From NCBI GenBank assembly GCA_017302775.1, contig JAFLDC010000159.1, positions 1-6,493 on the forward strand: a DNA stretch of 6,493 bases. The letters are read 5' to 3'. Of this stretch, positions 5,201 to 6,493 are shown in pieces (within the stretch, counting starts at the first letter, position 1; each line of letters opens with the position of its first letter). Source of the stretch: Sphingomonadales bacterium. Lineage in GTDB: Bacteria > Pseudomonadota > Alphaproteobacteria > Sphingomonadales > Sphingomonadaceae. The position numbers were made by a program, and so were the translations under genes. The notes beneath the pieces are model-generated. The model was not told the origin of the DNA. It worked only from the letters and a program-made list of their open reading frames with translations, and did no database searches.

Positions 5201-6493
5201 TCACAATCCATCGAGGCGTTCTCGCTCGTGAAGCAGCCAATCAAAGACTTCCTCGGCATTCCGGCCGGGAAGACTGCCCGACTGCGTCAAGTCCGTGATC
5301 GCGTGCTGCCTAGCGATAGGCAGGGCCATCCCTCGCCCATCGACGTATTGCGACAAGCGCAACGACGCTTCGCTCGCGTGCCTGCAGTGAGTCCAAAAAT
5401 CGTCAGCGCCGCTCGACCATGAACGGCTCGTCTCGATCGCTTCTCGCAACTGCTGGTCGCTGACATCATGGCGGCAATTCGGCCTGGCTTCTCCAACCAG
5501 CGATCGGACGACGTCCGGCGACAGGCAGTTCTCACCCCCGCGACCATCCCCTCTGAGCTTGCCCGCATCGGTCATGACCAGCCTGCAATCCTGGCAGATC
5601 GTGATCTTGACGTATGACCCGAAGATCGGCCTTTCAGCCCTGTAGGCTGAGCGAAACGTCAGGGCGCGCTCATTCATTTCTTCACGATAGTCACAGATCT
5701 CGTGAATGTGCCCGGTCCATCTCCCTTTCCCGGAAATTCGCATGATCTCTAGCTTCGAGCGCGAACAGCAGGCGCAACTCCAGTCCGCAGCGGTCCTGCT
5801 CCAGGGTCCCGGTTTTTGCATGGCACGATCATAGTCCGCGAATTCCTCCGGTGTCGGGGTCCGAACACGCGGTGCAGGTGACTTTTTCAGTGCCGACCTA
5901 TGACCGTCACCAGCACATGACCTTGCGCGTAATGCCTCCCACAGCGTCGGCAGCCTGCCTCTGGCACCAAGCTGGCCGGTTGCGAGACTCAGAAACATGC
6001 GGGCATCCTGGTCGCCGACCAAGTTGTATGAATCGTTGTATTGTTCACGGTCGTGCAAACCGAGGGTCAATCGCCCCGCTATTTGCTCGACAAAAACGAG
6101 GCGCTGCTGGAAGTCCGCGTCGGCCTTCGCCCAAATCTCCAAGCCCTTTTCGAAATTGAGTTCGTGGGCAAGGTTGGGACGGGCATCGACAAATGCGCCA
6201 ATTTCGCCGGGGCTAAAGCTGAAGTCGCGGTGGACGCGACCACCGAGATCCTTTTTCATCGCTGCGTCAGCCGCATTGCAATCCATGCACACCAGTGTCT
6301 CGGCGAAGCGCTCGACCAAGGGCAGGACCAAAGCGCAAGCGCGCTTGCGCTGAATGTAGAGGGGGTCTGTGTTGTCCAACCACGCGGTCTCCCGCAGAAT
6401 TCGGGCGGCGAGATCGCCCAAATGGTCGTGATGGCGTTCAAGCTGGCACAGGATGACGCCGCTTTCGGTCTTCCTGGCAATATCGATCTTTTT
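5201..6493 (-). CDS. Duplicated Cys/His-module protein, 5' end outside window
   Basis: The frame is open from the right edge to the stop at 5201-5203, giving 430 visible residues, so the true start lies beyond the window. I do not recognise a named family. Numbering from the edge, two copies of one module are visible. Copy 1 has HHDH (21-24), CMDC (69-72), SPGEI (94-98), ARPN (104-107) and His110. Copy 2 has WSCACCSRSK (238-247, Cys240 and Cys243), HIHE (262-265), CQDC (300-303), SPDVV (325-329), ARPN (336-339) and His342. The paired CxxC and HxH motifs resemble zinc-ribbon or HNH-type nucleases, but a clear HNH active site is not evident. A TTG at 6421-6419 could serve as a start, but that would cut off HHDH and leave aligned coding sequence upstream. 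The gene converges on ietS. It may be an unrelated island cargo gene or a nuclease-like accessory defence factor. Confidence 0.75.
   Translation of the reverse strand, partial: KKIDIARKTESGVILCQLERHHDHLGDLAARILRETAWLDNTDPLYIQRKRACALVLPLVERFAETLVCMDCNAADAAMKKDLGGRVHRDFSFSPGEIGAFVDARPNLAHELNFEKGLEIWAKADADFQQRLVFVEQIAGRLTLGLHDREQYNDSYNLVGDQDARMFLSLATGQLGARGRLPTLWEALRARSCAGDGHRSALKKSPAPRVRTPTPEEFADYDRAMQKPGPWSRTAADWSCACCSRSKLEIMRISGKGRWTGHIHEICDYREEMNERALTFRSAYRAERPIFGSYVKITICQDCRLVMTDAGKLRGDGRGGENCLSPDVVRSLVGEARPNCRHDVSDQQLREAIETSRSWSSGADDFWTHCRHASEASLRLSQYVDGRGMALPIARQHAITDLTQSGSLPGRNAEEVFDWLLHERERLDGL

Noticed and set aside
6419..6421. TTG as the start of the Cys/His protein
   Set aside because: The frame stays open to the window edge, and the upstream residues, including HHDH and KKIDIARK, align with the second module, so they are probably coding.
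1..6493. CRISPR array or insertion sequence ends
   Set aside because: No regularly spaced repeats and no transposase gene are visible; the only recombinase is the integrase.

Overview
The window looks like the left end of an integrated genomic island in a GC-rich alphaproteobacterium. A sphingomonad-like host would fit the style of the integrase and of the tRNA fragment, but no host marker gene is present, so this is inference only.

Layout. Bases 1-151 are probably flanking chromosome and show no gene. Bases 152-196 are the 3' half of a tRNA-Gly(GCC) on the minus strand, running from the anticodon loop to the encoded CCA. The match stops abruptly at 196/197, as expected for the attachment site of an island integrated into a tRNA gene. 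A 202-base leader with short repeats follows. Then comes a complete P4-type tyrosine integrase (399-1658, +). An AT-rich intergenic stretch (1659-1823) carries a promoter candidate and several operator-like dyads. Next is a two-gene operon with a 4-base ATGA overlap: an AAA+ ATPase (1824-2945, +) and a cytoplasmic subtilisin-like serine protease (2942-5161, +). Convergent to it, after 39 bases holding a perfect 7-bp hairpin, is the 3' part of a Cys/His-rich protein (5201 to the right edge, -). Its reading frame stays open to the window edge, so its start is not visible.

Function. The ATPase-protease pair matches IetA/IetS in order, size and motifs. IetAS was described as a plasmid-stability and incompatibility toxin-antitoxin system on Agrobacterium tumour-inducing plasmids (protease as toxin, ATPase as antitoxin) and later reported among anti-phage systems. 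Here it would be cargo of the island, stabilising it, defending the host, or both. The ATPase has an intact Walker A/B, an aromatic pore loop and arginine fingers, and the protease has a full Asp-His-Ser triad, so both look functional.

Most novel points. The ATPase ends in a helix-turn-helix-like segment while its promoter region is full of inverted repeats, which suggests autoregulation. The convergent gene contains two divergent copies of one Cys/His module with nearly identical motif spacing, and I do not recognise it as a named family.
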